Of a stretch of 64,000 bases of DNA, positions 46,002 to 56,549 are shown one piece after another. Source of the stretch: Cryptomeria japonica (taxonomy: Eukaryota; Streptophyta; Pinopsida; Cupressales; Cupressaceae); the NCBI RefSeq assembly GCF_030272615.1, contig NC_081414.1, positions 232,300,733 through 232,364,732 on the forward strand. Reading direction: 5' to 3'. A program made the translations under genes and the position numbers. Below the pieces are notes generated by a model, which ran no database searches, had not been told where the DNA came from, and saw only the letters and a list, made by a program, of their open reading frames with translations. The first letter of the stretch is position 1; the number at the start of each line of letters is the position of its first letter.

Positions 46002-47671
46002 TAAACCTGAAGAGAATGATCATGTTATTCCCAGGTATGTGAGATTGAATCACGGTCCTGAAAAGATAATTGGGGATAAGGATGTTGATGTACTAACTAG
46101 AAGGATAATAAGAGATAACTCTTGCATGATCTCCACCTTTGAACCTAGAAGTGCTAAGGAGGCATTTGGTGATGATCAATGGGTGAAAGCTATGGAGGAG
46201 GAGTTGGATCAAATTGAGAAGAACAACACTTGGACCCTAGTACCCCGACCGGTAAACAAGAATGTTATAGGTACTAAATGGGTGTTCAAAAACAAATTAA
46301 ATGAAGATGGTGTTGTAGTTCACAATAAGGCAAGATTAGTATGAAAAGGTTATGTGTAAGAAGAAGGAGAAGACTATGGAGAAACTTTTGCATCAATAGT
46401 AAGACTGGAAGGTGTAAGAACATTACTTGCATTTGCAGCTCATAAGAAGTTCAAGGTATACCAGATGGATGTTAAGTCTGTATTCTTAAATGGGATACTT
46501 GAAGAAGAGGCTTATATAGAGCAGTTGGATGGTTATGAATTGACAGATAAGGAAGACATGGTATGCAAATTGCATAAAGCTTTGTATGGATTAAAACAGG
46601 CACCAAGAGCATGGTATGAACAACTTCATACTCATCTGATGAAGATAGGCTTTGCTAGAACCAGTGATGACAACAACATTTAACTCAAGCCTGAAGGAGA
46701 TGAAATATTGGTCAGTGAAGTATTTGTAGATGACATTAGATTTGGAGGTAATGATGACATGAGTAATTGTTTTGTAGATGAAATGAAGAATGAATTTGAG
46801 ATGTCATTGGTAGGGGAAATAAAAAATTTCATAGGCCTATAGATACAGCAGATGAAGAATGGTATTTTCATTACTCAATCCAAGTATGTGAAAGAGGTTT
46901 TGAAGACTTTCGTTATGAGTGACTGTAAACCAGTTGGAACCCCAATGGTTACAAGTTGTAAATTGTCCAAGGAAGATGCATCTAAGTCTGTAGATGAAAA
47001 GGAATATAGGTCAATGATTGGAAAATTACGCTATGTTGTTCACAGTCAACCGGATATTTCCCATGCAATTGGTATTGTTGCTAGATTTCAGAAAAATCCA
47101 AAGGAGGCACATCTAATGGCAACCAAGAGAATTTTTAGATATCTGAAAGGTATTGTTGACTATGGGTTATGGTATCCATATCATCAAAATTTTGATTTGA
47201 AAGCATACACAGATGTTGATTGGGCAGAAAATATTGATGACCAAAAGAGTACTACTGGTGGAGCATTCTTTCTAGGAGGAAGGATAGTTTCATGGAGTGG
47301 TAAAAAGCAGAGTTGTACTTCACAATCTACTGTTGAAGCTGAGTATGTAGCAGCTTATATGAATTGCACACAAGCTATGTGGATGAGGCAAGGAAGGTTT
47401 GAAGATGGAAATCTCATAACCAATAAAGATTTTGTGTGGTAATATAAGTGCAATAAACATTTCTAAAAATCTTGTTTTGCACGCAAGGACTAAGCACATT
47501 GAATTGAAATATCACTTCTTGAGAGAAAAAGTTCAATGTGAAGATGTTATCTTGGATCATGTTTCTACCAAGGAGCAACTTGCAGATATCTTTACCAAAC
47601 ATCTTATTAAGACCACTTTCAAGTATCTTATAAGTCAATTGGGGGTTGTCCCTCCTCATGAAGTTAGTTGA
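46002..47671 (+). pseudogene. pol: Element E reverse transcriptase and RNase H
   Basis: Resumes element E pol: [75 protein letters not shown] (FVDD catalytic pair near 46727), RNase H AYTDVDWAENIDDQKSTTGG and NISAINISKNLVLHARTKH, ending near HEVS at 47671. Stops near 46344, 46358, 46681 and 46841, and a frameshift near 47400 just before NISAIN. Very close to the element F protein. Confidence 0.92.
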
Positions 47672-48022
47672 GCATGATGCTGATTGCATCAGTCCCTGAA
47701 CCACTAGCAGAATTTTTCATGGATTGATGAAGAAGCGGATGTATTCCACAGGTGGAGCATCAAGTTACAGAATGATGTTGATGCATGGTGAGAGAAGAAT
47801 TACATGTTTTACTTTAACTTTGGCATTGTTGTCAAAGGGGGAGAAGAATTATGTGATTGAGGAGAAGAACTATGAGTCTAATTAGGTGAATCAGCAGCAG
47901 GCTAAAGACATACAAAGCAAGGTGAATACTTGGTAATGTAAACCAGGATTCCTATTCACCAATCTTAGCAGCAATTAGAGGTGTTTGATATTTGTATTGT
48001 CATCAATGCCAAAGGGGGAGAT
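47672..48022 (+). promoter_or_regulatory. Element E 3' UTR with two polypurine boxes
   Basis: Upstream box tggcattgttgtcaaagggg then gagaag (47821-47846); terminal box catcaatgccaaagggggag then at, ending at 48022. The terminal box directly precedes the LTR. Confidence 0.88.
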
Positions 48023-49468
48023 TGTTAGTATTTTAAGTTTATTGGCATTTTGCATAGAGATTGCATTAATGATATGTTGTCATTGATGTCAATTGAACCG
48101 GTAATGGTATTCATGTTATTGTTGATATTTTTATTTTTTATATTGGCTAGTAACTGGTAAGAAGAGCTTTGTGGAAGATATTGTAAATCGATATGTAAAG
48201 TTTGTGAGTTGAACCGGTGAATTGGTGTAAAGGGTTAAATCTTTCTATGTAATGTAATCGGTAAACATTATCAGTTGTTAAACCCTAACCGATCAAGTTT
48301 GTTGGTTTATTATCTGATAAGCGGTAATGATAGAGACACGTGTGATTATTGTATGAGGATATGTTCAAATTGTTTTGGTGCATTTTTTTTTTGTCTAGGG
48401 AAGGAGCAAAGTGGATTGCATCTAATGCACAGCGCGTGATGAGTTACAAAGTCCGATGACGCGATAATCATGTAGCGGTTGGAATTTTCTTGAAGAATAT
48501 GAAGAGATTGTCATGATTTCTAATGGTCAAGATTGTACCGACTTATTTGTAATCTCGATGATGAGAATTAGGTTTTTGTTGTGTTACTGACGTAATTGAT
48601 TTGTATTTAAGGTTGATGAAGTTGTTTGTAAAGTTTGTTGGAAAGATTGGCAGAAATCTGTTGAGTGTGTAGTTGCATAACTGATGAATGGATCTGCACT
48701 TTGAGTGAAGGCACATTGAAGCTTAGAAGGATCTGATCAAGCAAATGTAGTGCTACTCTGACAGATCAAGAAAACCTGTGTTGTTTTCTAACAATTATAT
48801 CAGAAGTGAAATCCCTTAACCGGGTAAGCTCTAACAAGCTTGGTTACTCATTAAATCCTCTAACAAGGTGGTCCATTAGCTTGGATACTTAAATCCTCCA
48901 GGGAGGTTACTCATAACAGGGTATTGTGATTTTCATCAAGGTAAATTTGTAAATCCCTTAACCGGGTGATTCCTAACCAGAATTAGTTCTTAATGGGACT
49001 TATTGTAAAGCTTTAACAAGCTTGGCTTCTAATAGGGTGAACTTCAGAAGAGTTCAGATAGCTATCCTTGTGAGTCTCATCTCACTGTGGTTTTTACCTA
49101 TTTGGGTTTTCCACGTATAAACATTTGTGTCAAATGGTGAATGCTTTTGTGGTTGTGATCTTATTTGTTGATTTGGTTAACTTCTAATAAGGCATGCTAA
49201 GTAGAAGCATTGAGAGATGAATATGTTGAGTTATGATTAAGTATTGTTGATGTTTACAAGATTGAAGTTGTTTACTATTAAATTTGTCATAACAGTTTTA
49301 TCGGTTGATGTCAAGTATTCTTATGAATATTGATCTTGACTCAGATATGTTTACTTTGTTTGACTAAGTTTGAGTTTGGGAAATTTGTATCGGTTTTTTA
49401 ATATATTAATTCACCCCCTCCCCCCTCTCAATATTCTACCAGATACTTATTCTTTCATCATACCATCA
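48023..49468 (+). repeat. Element E 3' LTR
   Basis: 1446 bp, TGTTAGTATTTT...CATACCATCA. U3 box at 48077-48092, repeated ccttaaccgggt-like phrases at 48814-48970, hairpin module at 49070-49139 with the near-consensus gggttttccacgtataaac. Confidence 0.92.
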
Positions 49469-50095
49469 GCTACTATTAATGAGATCTGGAGTGTGACTAC
49501 AGTGACAAGAGATGTGTTGGTTGGAAAGCTTGTTGCATTTGAGCTGAGTGAATTTGGAGAATCACATGGAAAGTCTAAGACAACATTTAGATCACCTGCA
49601 TTTGTATCCGGTAAGCAGAAATATGATTTTGATGAGTGCAAAATATCCAGATATGAAAGAGAGAGAAGAGAGATGGAAGAGAAAGAAAAAGAGCTAGATG
49701 AGCTTGAAGCATTGATTGCCTGAAGATTGCCTAAAGGAGCAGGTAAGTATGATGGAAAGTTGCCTTTGGAATTTTTTTCTTGCAATATGATAGGACATTT
49801 TACTTCTAGATGTTAGGAGAGAATGGCTAATTATGACAAGCATGATAAGTTTGATAAGCATGATGGGAATGATAGATATGAGAAGCATGATAAGTATGAT
49901 AAGCCCTACAAGTCTAACTAGAAGTTTAGAAATCAGAAGAACTGATATTATGCTATTGATGAAGGTATTACAGATGAAGAATCAGAAGGAGATGAAGTTT
50001 TGTTTATTGTCATTAAAGAAGAGAGACATGTACCTATTGATTCAACAAGCTGAACTTTTGAAGAAAAATCTTTAGTTGATAAAGCTGAAGAGAAA
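49469..50095 (+). pseudogene. gag: Element G gag C-terminal part
   Basis: Begins TINEIWSVTTVTRDVLVGKL, corresponding to IQEMKSIDKTTVTLDSIIRKL of E, so roughly two-thirds of gag is missing on the left. A charged stretch (ERERREMEEKEKELDELEAL), a zinc knuckle FFSCNMIGHFTSRC (first Cys changed), and a K/H/D-rich run of KHDKYDK-like repeats follow. Stops near 49723, 49815, 49918 and 49943. Confidence 0.8.
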
Positions 50096-51440
50096 GATGA
50101 ATGGGTAATTGACAATATTTGGTCACATCATATGACTAGTGATAAAAGCAAATTTGTGAGCATCGAAAGGTGTGATGGTGGAATAGTTAGATTTGGAGAT
50201 GACAAAGCCCGTGTAATATGTGGGAGAGTATAATATTGATGATGTCTTATACGTTGAAGGTTTAAAGAATAACCTTTTGAGTGTTGGACAGCTGGTGGAT
50301 AAAGGTTATAATCTAAAATTCAAGGATGGAAAATGTAAGGTCATAAATGCCTCTGGTATAGAGATTGCATCTGGAACTAAGACTAAAGGTAGCGTTTTTT
50401 ATTTGAATGCTGGTGAGAAAAGTTATTTGATTGCATAGATAGATGAGAGTTGGTTGTGGTATTGGAGAATGTGTCATGTAAATTTTGATTCAATGATTAA
50501 GATTTGTTCTACACAAGTTGTTAGAGATCTTCCTAAGATTGTTAAGCCTGCTAATCAGGTATGTAAGGAATGTCAGTTGGGTAACAAACAAGGATTTCTT
50601 TCAAGAGAAAAAAATATACATATGATGGACTGCTAGATCTTGTACATACTGACCTATGTGGACCTACAAATTTTATAAGTGTGTAGGGTGATAGATATTT
50701 TTTGTTGGTAGTTGATTATTTCAGGATGATGTTAGTTGTTTTTTAGAAGGAGAAATCAGAATCATTGGACAAATTCAAGATATTCAAATCTAAGGTTGAG
50801 ACAAAGTCTAGAATGAAGGTGAAGTGTCTGAGATTTGATAGAGGTGGAGAATTTTGTTCTAGTGAGTTCAATTCATTCTCTAAGATGCATGGGATTAGAA
50901 GACAATTATCTACTCCTAGAACTCCTCAGCATAATGGAGTTGTAGAAAGGAAGCCCATAACTGTCTTGGATGTTGCAAGGACTATATTGACTGAAGGAAA
51001 TGTTCTAAAGATATACTAGAGAGAATCTATTAGCATTGTTGTCTATACATTCAACAGAGTTCACATCCAAGGTGATACCGGTAAGACCCCTTATGAGCTT
51101 TACTTTGGTCATGTTCCTACTGTGAGATATTCTAGAGTATTTGGTAGAAAATGTTATATCAAGAGAGATGAGGATATATGAAAGTTTGATGCTAGAAGTG
51201 ATGAAAGAATTTTCTTGGGATATTCAACAAAGAGAAAACCCTATCAGTGCTACAATAAGGGACTAAGAAAGATAGTAGAAAGTACAAATGTGAAGGTGGG
51301 TGAGAACCTTGGGAAAGAGATCAAATCATGGGGTTATGATGATGGATAGTATGTTGTTTTAGCTCTTGTTCAAACTAAAGAACCTAAGCAGGATGATCCG
51401 GTAGAGATTGTTAATCCGAGTGTTGCTGCTACTAGTGAAG
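50096..51440 (+). pseudogene. pol: Element G protease and integrase
   Basis: Protease region WVIDNIWSHHMTSDKSKF: the D-S-G-C of relatives is now D-N-I-W. Then DDVLYVEGLKNNLLSVGQL, WLWYWRMCHVNFD (first zinc His lost) and CKECQLGNK. Integrase core keeps KCLRFDRGGEFCS and NGVVERKP. Many stops between 50630 and 51350. Clearly inactive. Confidence 0.82.
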
Positions 51441-52591
51441 GAGTGCAGGAACCTGATAAACAAAACAATCAGAACACTCCAAGGTATGTAAGACTGAATC
51501 ATTCTGAAAATCAGATTATTGGTGATAAGAATAAAGGTGTAATAACTAGAAGAAGGTTAGTTGCTGAAGAAGTATGTTTGATTTCTAAAGTTGAACCTAA
51601 AGATATTGTTGAAGCTTGTAAAGATGAATTTTGAATGAGAGTTATCAAACAAGAATTAGATCAAATTGAAAATAATAATACATGGGAACTTGTGCCTAAA
51701 CCTAAGGATAAGAATGTTATTGGTACCAAATGGGTATTCAGGAACAAATTGAATGAAGCTGGTGAAGTTGTCATGAAAAAAGCTAGAATAGTTTGTAAAG
51801 GATATTCTCAGAGAGAAGGAATTGATTATGAGGAGAATTTTGCTCCAGTTGCTAGACTTGAAGCTATTAGATTGTTGCTTGCATAAGTTGCTTATAAAGA
51901 TTTCAAGGTATAACAGATGGATGTCAAATCTTCCTTTTTGAATGGTAATCTTGAGGAAGAAGTCTACATTGGGCAACCTGATGGATTTTCATTATTAGAT
52001 GATGGAGAAATGGTATGTAAACTAAAGAAATATCTTTATGGATTGAAGCAAACCCCTAGAGCCTGGTATGCTAGATTAGATAAATATTTGTTGAAATTGG
52101 GATTTAGTAAAGGTGTTGCTGATAGTAATATGTACTTTAAAATTGAGAATCATAACATCTTGATTGTTGAAGTCTTTATTGATGATATTATCTTTGGAGG
52201 TGATGATGACTTGAGCATGAAGTTTGTTGGTGAGATGCAAGAAGAATTTTAGATGTCTATGATTGGTGAGATGAAAAATTTGTTAGGTTTGCAAATTTCA
52301 CAGACTGAAAAAGGTATATTCATAACTCAAAATAAGTATGTGAAGGAATTGCTAAATAAGTTTGGGTTTGATGACTCCAAAGTGGTTGGAACTCCTATGT
52401 TGATTGGTTGTAAATTGTCTAAGAATGATGAATCTCTGAAAGCTAATTAGAGCTTGTACCGATCTATGGTTGGTGGATTGCTATATCTTACTCAGACTAG
52501 GTTGGACATTATGCATGTTGTGTGCATGGCTAGTAGATATCAAGTTGATCCAAAAGAGAGTCATGTCACTGTTGTCAAGAGAATATTTAGA
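51441..52591 (+). pseudogene. pol: Element G reverse transcriptase, truncated by element H
   Basis: [82 protein letters not shown] (catalytic pair near 52180), then YRSMVGGLLYLTQTRLDIMH and VVKRIFR, where homology ends abruptly. Stops at about 51632, 51884, 51914, 52250 and 52448. Confidence 0.88.
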
Positions 52592-53677
52592 TGTGTGTGT
52601 AGACACTTAAAAATAATTATTTTAATTATTTTTAATTCCTCGCATAATTAATTAATTAATTATGTTAATTCAAATTCCTCTCAATATTAATTAAATATAA
52701 TTAATATTGTCACTATAGCATATGATTGATTTATTTAATAAATCAATCCCTTTCTTTATTCTTCTAAAAAAATCAAATCCTCACAAATCTTCCTCTTAGC
52801 TAATTAATTTCAAATCATCTTCTTAATTCATTCTTCTAGAAACTCCCTAAACTCACTTAACATTATTCTTCTATTTTTTTATTCCCTCCACTCATTTTCT
52901 CTCCTAGTAAAATTCTCCTACAAATATTAATCCCACCTAACATTTCCTCTAATCCCCCTCCTAATAAGTCGTTAATGGTTAATCAGCATGATTAGCCACA
53001 AAGTCAACTCTTTGTCCTTTTCATCCAGCCACTAGCTTTAAATGCTCTTTTCCTAGGTGAATGTAAGATTTTCGAAATCACACATTCCTCTAGGCATCCC
53101 CTATCCCAAGGAATTTTTAATTCCTTTTTATTCCTCCAATCCCCATGATATCCTTTTTTGGAGAATTTTTAATTCCTCCAATGCATCTTGTAGAGTGTGG
53201 AGATACGAAATGCCTGTAAGGCATATTTCTTGGTCTCCACACCCTCTCTTGGACCTTGTGTAATCTCACAAGTAAATCTTATCCCTTCATCTTGAATTCA
53301 TCTTAGCCATCCATTTTCCTCTCCTCTTCCTATAAAATAGGGCTCCATCCCTTCATTCTAAACATCTTGAAATCTAGTAAATTTATGCTGCCCTTTTGAG
53401 CCCAGGAAATCATCTTGGCAACTTGATCATCTCATTCTTCTCATTTTTCAAATCCATTCTATTTGTGCACAACATTGGAGAGTCATCCACATCCAGCAAT
53501 CAAAGGATCACATCAAGTGGAGCATTATCAAGGGGCGCCTTCACTTCATCAAACTCAATCCGAAGGAGAAGGTAAAATAGCAAGGTGAAATGGTCTATTA
53601 ATGATATTTTAGCATTCTGCATGTTTATTTCGTTATGTTTTGATCATTTAACCTTCAAATCTGTTTTCCCCTCTTCA
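52592..53677 (+). repeat. Element H 5' LTR
   Basis: Begins TGTGTGTAGACACTT and ends CTCTTCA, followed by a PBS. The AT-rich start contains two perfect inverted repeats (52682-52709 and 52724-52748). A TATA box lies at 53331-53340. Confidence 0.8.
53331..53340 (+). promoter_or_regulatory. Putative TATA box, element H LTR
   Basis: tataaaatag in the context cttcctataaaatagggctc, about 350 bp before the LTR end. Confidence 0.65.
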
Positions 53678-53699
53678 TTTTGGCACGCCCGGTGGGACC
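53678..53699 (+). promoter_or_regulatory. Element H primer-binding site
   Basis: ttttggcacgcccggtgg, continuing gacc, right after the LTR. The TGGCrC start is typical of gypsy PBS complementary to a tRNA ending CCA; I cannot assign the tRNA from memory. Confidence 0.75.
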
Positions 53700-54003
53700 C
53701 ACGTCCCTAAGAACTAATGTTTTTTTTTAAGGTTTTTGTGAGTTGTGAGACGCAGGTTCCAGAATAGCGCGACTGTAGAAAAAAAAAATTCTTTTTTGCA
53801 GGTTCCAAAATAGCAGCTTTGTATTTCTGCGCAACAGCTTCTTTTATGTTTCTGTTTCGTTTTTGTTTATATTCTTTTTCTATTTCAGTTTAAGTTTCAG
53901 CACGATAGCTCTGCGATTGGTGCGAGCGTTTTTGTGGGAATTTGAATTCCTGTTATCCGATCTGTTATTTGCTCTGTTATCTGCTCTGTTTAATTATAAT
54001 CTG

Positions 54004-54385
54004 TGTGAAAGTAGGAGAGTATGCTCTTGTCTATATAGACAATCAGAAATCTAGACCTTTCACTTTTCTATTCTGTTTAGCGCAACTGTATGCTCTGACC
54101 GCAGGAAAGTGTGAAAATAGGAGAGTATGCTCTTGTCTATCTAGACAATCAGAAATCCGGACCTTTGACACTTTTCTATCTGTTTAGTGTTATTGTCTGC
54201 TCTGTTAATCTGTCTGAAATTTTTAGGCACTAACTGTAGTCTAAATTTCTTTTTTTTTAATTTCCTGTTATCTACTCTGTTTAAATATAATCTGTCTAAC
54301 CGCAAGAAAGTGTGAAAGTAGGAGTTATGCTCTTGTCTATCTAGACAATCAGAAATCCGGACCTTTGACATTTTTTTTTATTCTA
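54004..54385. repeat. Direct repeats with palindrome TTGTCTATATAGACAA
   Basis: Copies of gtgtgaaagtaggagagtat followed by the palindrome and cagaaatccggacctttgac at 54004-54080, 54109-54185 and 54308-54385; a weaker copy lies at 55177-55232. The palindrome is perfect at 54027-54042 and has a single central change at 54133-54148 and 54333-54348. Confidence 0.85.
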
Positions 54386-54893
54386 TTAAATTTAGGGTTT
54401 GTGCTCTATTAAATCTAGGGTGTCTACTCTATTAAATCTAGGGTTTCTATTTCGCCATATCTTCTTTATCTTGACTCCATTTTCCTCCAAACTCCACCAG
54501 ATTCTCCGCATTGCCATTTTCCACATTTTCTTCCTTGGGGGCCTTATCCCAAAAATCCACTTTTTGAAGCCTAAATTCCATATTTCTCTATTTTTAGGGT
54601 TTGCCATAACTTCTTCCCCTTTTATCCAATCACCTCCAAATTTTTCCCATATTATCCATCTCCAACTTTTTCTTCTTTTCCCCTCTTTGACAAATTTTTC
54701 CATTCCTTCATCTCTCCTCCAAAATCCCCATTTTTCGCTTGCCTATCCCTTGGAAAGTGGCAAAAACCTAGTCAAGCCCCATTTACCCATCAAAGCTTTC
54801 TTCAAATCCACATTTTTCATTAGTAAAAAAGTTTTTATTCGTGTTTTTCTATTCATTCCCAAAAAATCAAAAAAATTAATATTTTTGTCATTT

Positions 54894-55056
54894 TGTTGTT
54901 TTTTGCAGGACGCTTGTTGAAGACTCTATTTTTCCAAACTAATCAAATTGTTTTGCAGGACGCTTGTTGAAGACTCCATTTTTTTCAAACTACAATCAAG
55001 TTGTTTTGCAGGATGCTTGTTGAAGACTCCATTTTTTCAAAACTACTAATCAAGTT
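54894..55056 (+). repeat. Three tandem 54-bp units
   Basis: Each unit reads ttgttttgcaggaygcttgt then tgaagactc, a T run and aaactaatcaa. A partial fourth (ttgttttgcaggttgc) follows. Each start resembles a plant 3' splice site (U-rich then GCAG/G). Confidence 0.85.
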
Positions 55057-56247
55057 GTTTTGCAGGTTGCCTAGCTGATCCAACCAAATCTTGTGCATTT
55101 ATTTAAACTAGGCACCTAGATATTAATTAAAATGGAATGAGCCATTGTCTTATGTGTCTTTAAGAAAAGCATAAAGGTAGGGTAAGTATGCTCTCATTTT
55201 ACTAGACGATCAGAAATCTAGACCCTCCAACTTTTTCTTGTTTGATTGTGTGTTTACCTCTAGCGGGCCTGCCCTCCCAACTTGCTCTTTGAGAAGGTAA
55301 GAGGGGAACGACCTAAGTGAGTACACCCGGACCTAGGGTTCCCAACTCACTATAATAAATAGGCCATTGACTACAAAAGGGTTAATGGTTGGGGCTATAT
55401 GAGAGTTCACTCTCACATTGGGTGCTTAGTAGGATCCTAGAGATCTCAATCATGCTTGCGTGACTACTAAGTTCTTGGTGCTTCGTTGGGCTATAGGCCT
55501 CAATTGCGCTTGCGACTTCAAAGGATAGCTCCTAACGGGAAGACTTACTAAACAGCTTGTTCATAGTGGCCAAAAACCTTCTAGTCATTGGTGCAAGAGG
55601 TCGGACCTCTGAAGCGACCCATATTCTTACGGCCCTTAGTAGAGACACAAAGTTCGCCATGAGGAGTTTTCATGGGAATTGATGCTTGGCTGCCCCGAGA
55701 AGTGAGTGTCATGGAGGGGAGTCAGTGGGGTCAAGCATCTAAGTGTTTTCTCTGGGTAAGCGTAGATGGGAAACCAATTGGGATTCAATGACTATTGTCC
55801 TTGCCAGCCTTAAGAATGTTGTCTATGAGCATGAGTGTCTTTGATATAATATGGATTTGATCACTGTGTTTGCTTTTTTCGATACATACTTGCCAAGAGT
55901 AGACTAAAAACACATCACTATCCCCAAACACTTTGCAAAAACATTTGTCAAGACACAAACAATTGTCCAAGTCATTACCCACACAAAGTCCAAAATTGCG
56001 TCAAAACTCTGTCTGTCCCATTTTTCATAAGCCCAAGAGAGAAGCTAAGAGTTTATCCTCTACATCAACATTCAAGTTTTTCCTTTGAAACACCTATTAT
56101 CGTCCAAATTAGGGTGGTCATATCCCTTCATACAACTTTCCATTCAAATCAATCCTCCATTAAGTCGTATTCATGTCAAAGACAACCTAGTTATCAAGTT
56201 TCTTCTAAACCATCACTACCATACCTTCTTCATCAATCATCCTCAAA

Positions 56248-56495
56248 TTTCTTAAATCCTTTCATCCTCAATTTTCTTAAATCCTTTCATCACAAATTTG
56301 TCAAGTCCTTTCATTCCAAATTTCTCAAGTCTTTTCATTCTGAAATTTCTCAAATCCTTTCATCACAAATTTCTCAAATCTTTTCATCCTCAAATTTCTT
56401 AAATCCTTTCATGAGAAATTTCTTAAATCCTTTCATCACAAATTTCTTAAGTCCTTTCATCACATTTTTCCTAAGTCTTTTCATCACAAATATCA
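56248..56495. repeat. 24-bp minisatellite
   Basis: About ten imperfect copies of aatttctcaaatcctttcat plus caca. The 140-codon frame over it (56114-56536) is the translation of the repeat (NFLNPF...) and probably not a protein gene. Confidence 0.85.
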
Positions 56496-56549
56496 TGTAT
56501 GGTCGCAACTCGATCCCAAAAGAAAAAGATGATTGAATAACAATATGGC

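Larger units (their letters stand above)
35475..49468 (+). mobile_element. Element E: Ty1/copia retrotransposon, split by F, inserted in G
   Basis: Truncated 5' LTR (35475-36032), PBS, gag, protease, integrase to 38536; interrupted by element F; RT and RNase H from 46002; two polypurine boxes; full 3' LTR (48023-49468). The right edge lies in the gag of element G. The left part of G and the first roughly 890 bp of E's 5' LTR are absent, so a deletion removed both. Confidence 0.9.
49469..52591 (+). mobile_element. Element G: older Ty1/copia fragment, interrupted by E and H
   Basis: Starts inside gag at the E insertion point and ends inside the RT/RNase H junction where element H begins. Same family as E and F but with many stops (TAG, TGA and TAA) and several frameshifts. 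No LTR of G lies in the window. Confidence 0.88.
53700..56547 (+). other. Element H leader (5' UTR), repeat-rich
   Basis: About 2.9 kb without a convincing gene. It contains three or four copies of a unit with a 16-bp palindrome (54004-54385, 55177), three tandem 54-bp units ending in splice-acceptor-like ttttgcagg (54894-55056), pyrimidine-rich sequence (54400-54800) and a 24-bp minisatellite (56248-56495). Confidence 0.7.

Noticed and set aside
56114-56536. 140-residue frame upstream of element H gag
   Set aside because: Encoded by a 24-bp minisatellite; Asn/Phe/Leu/Ser repeats with no domain.
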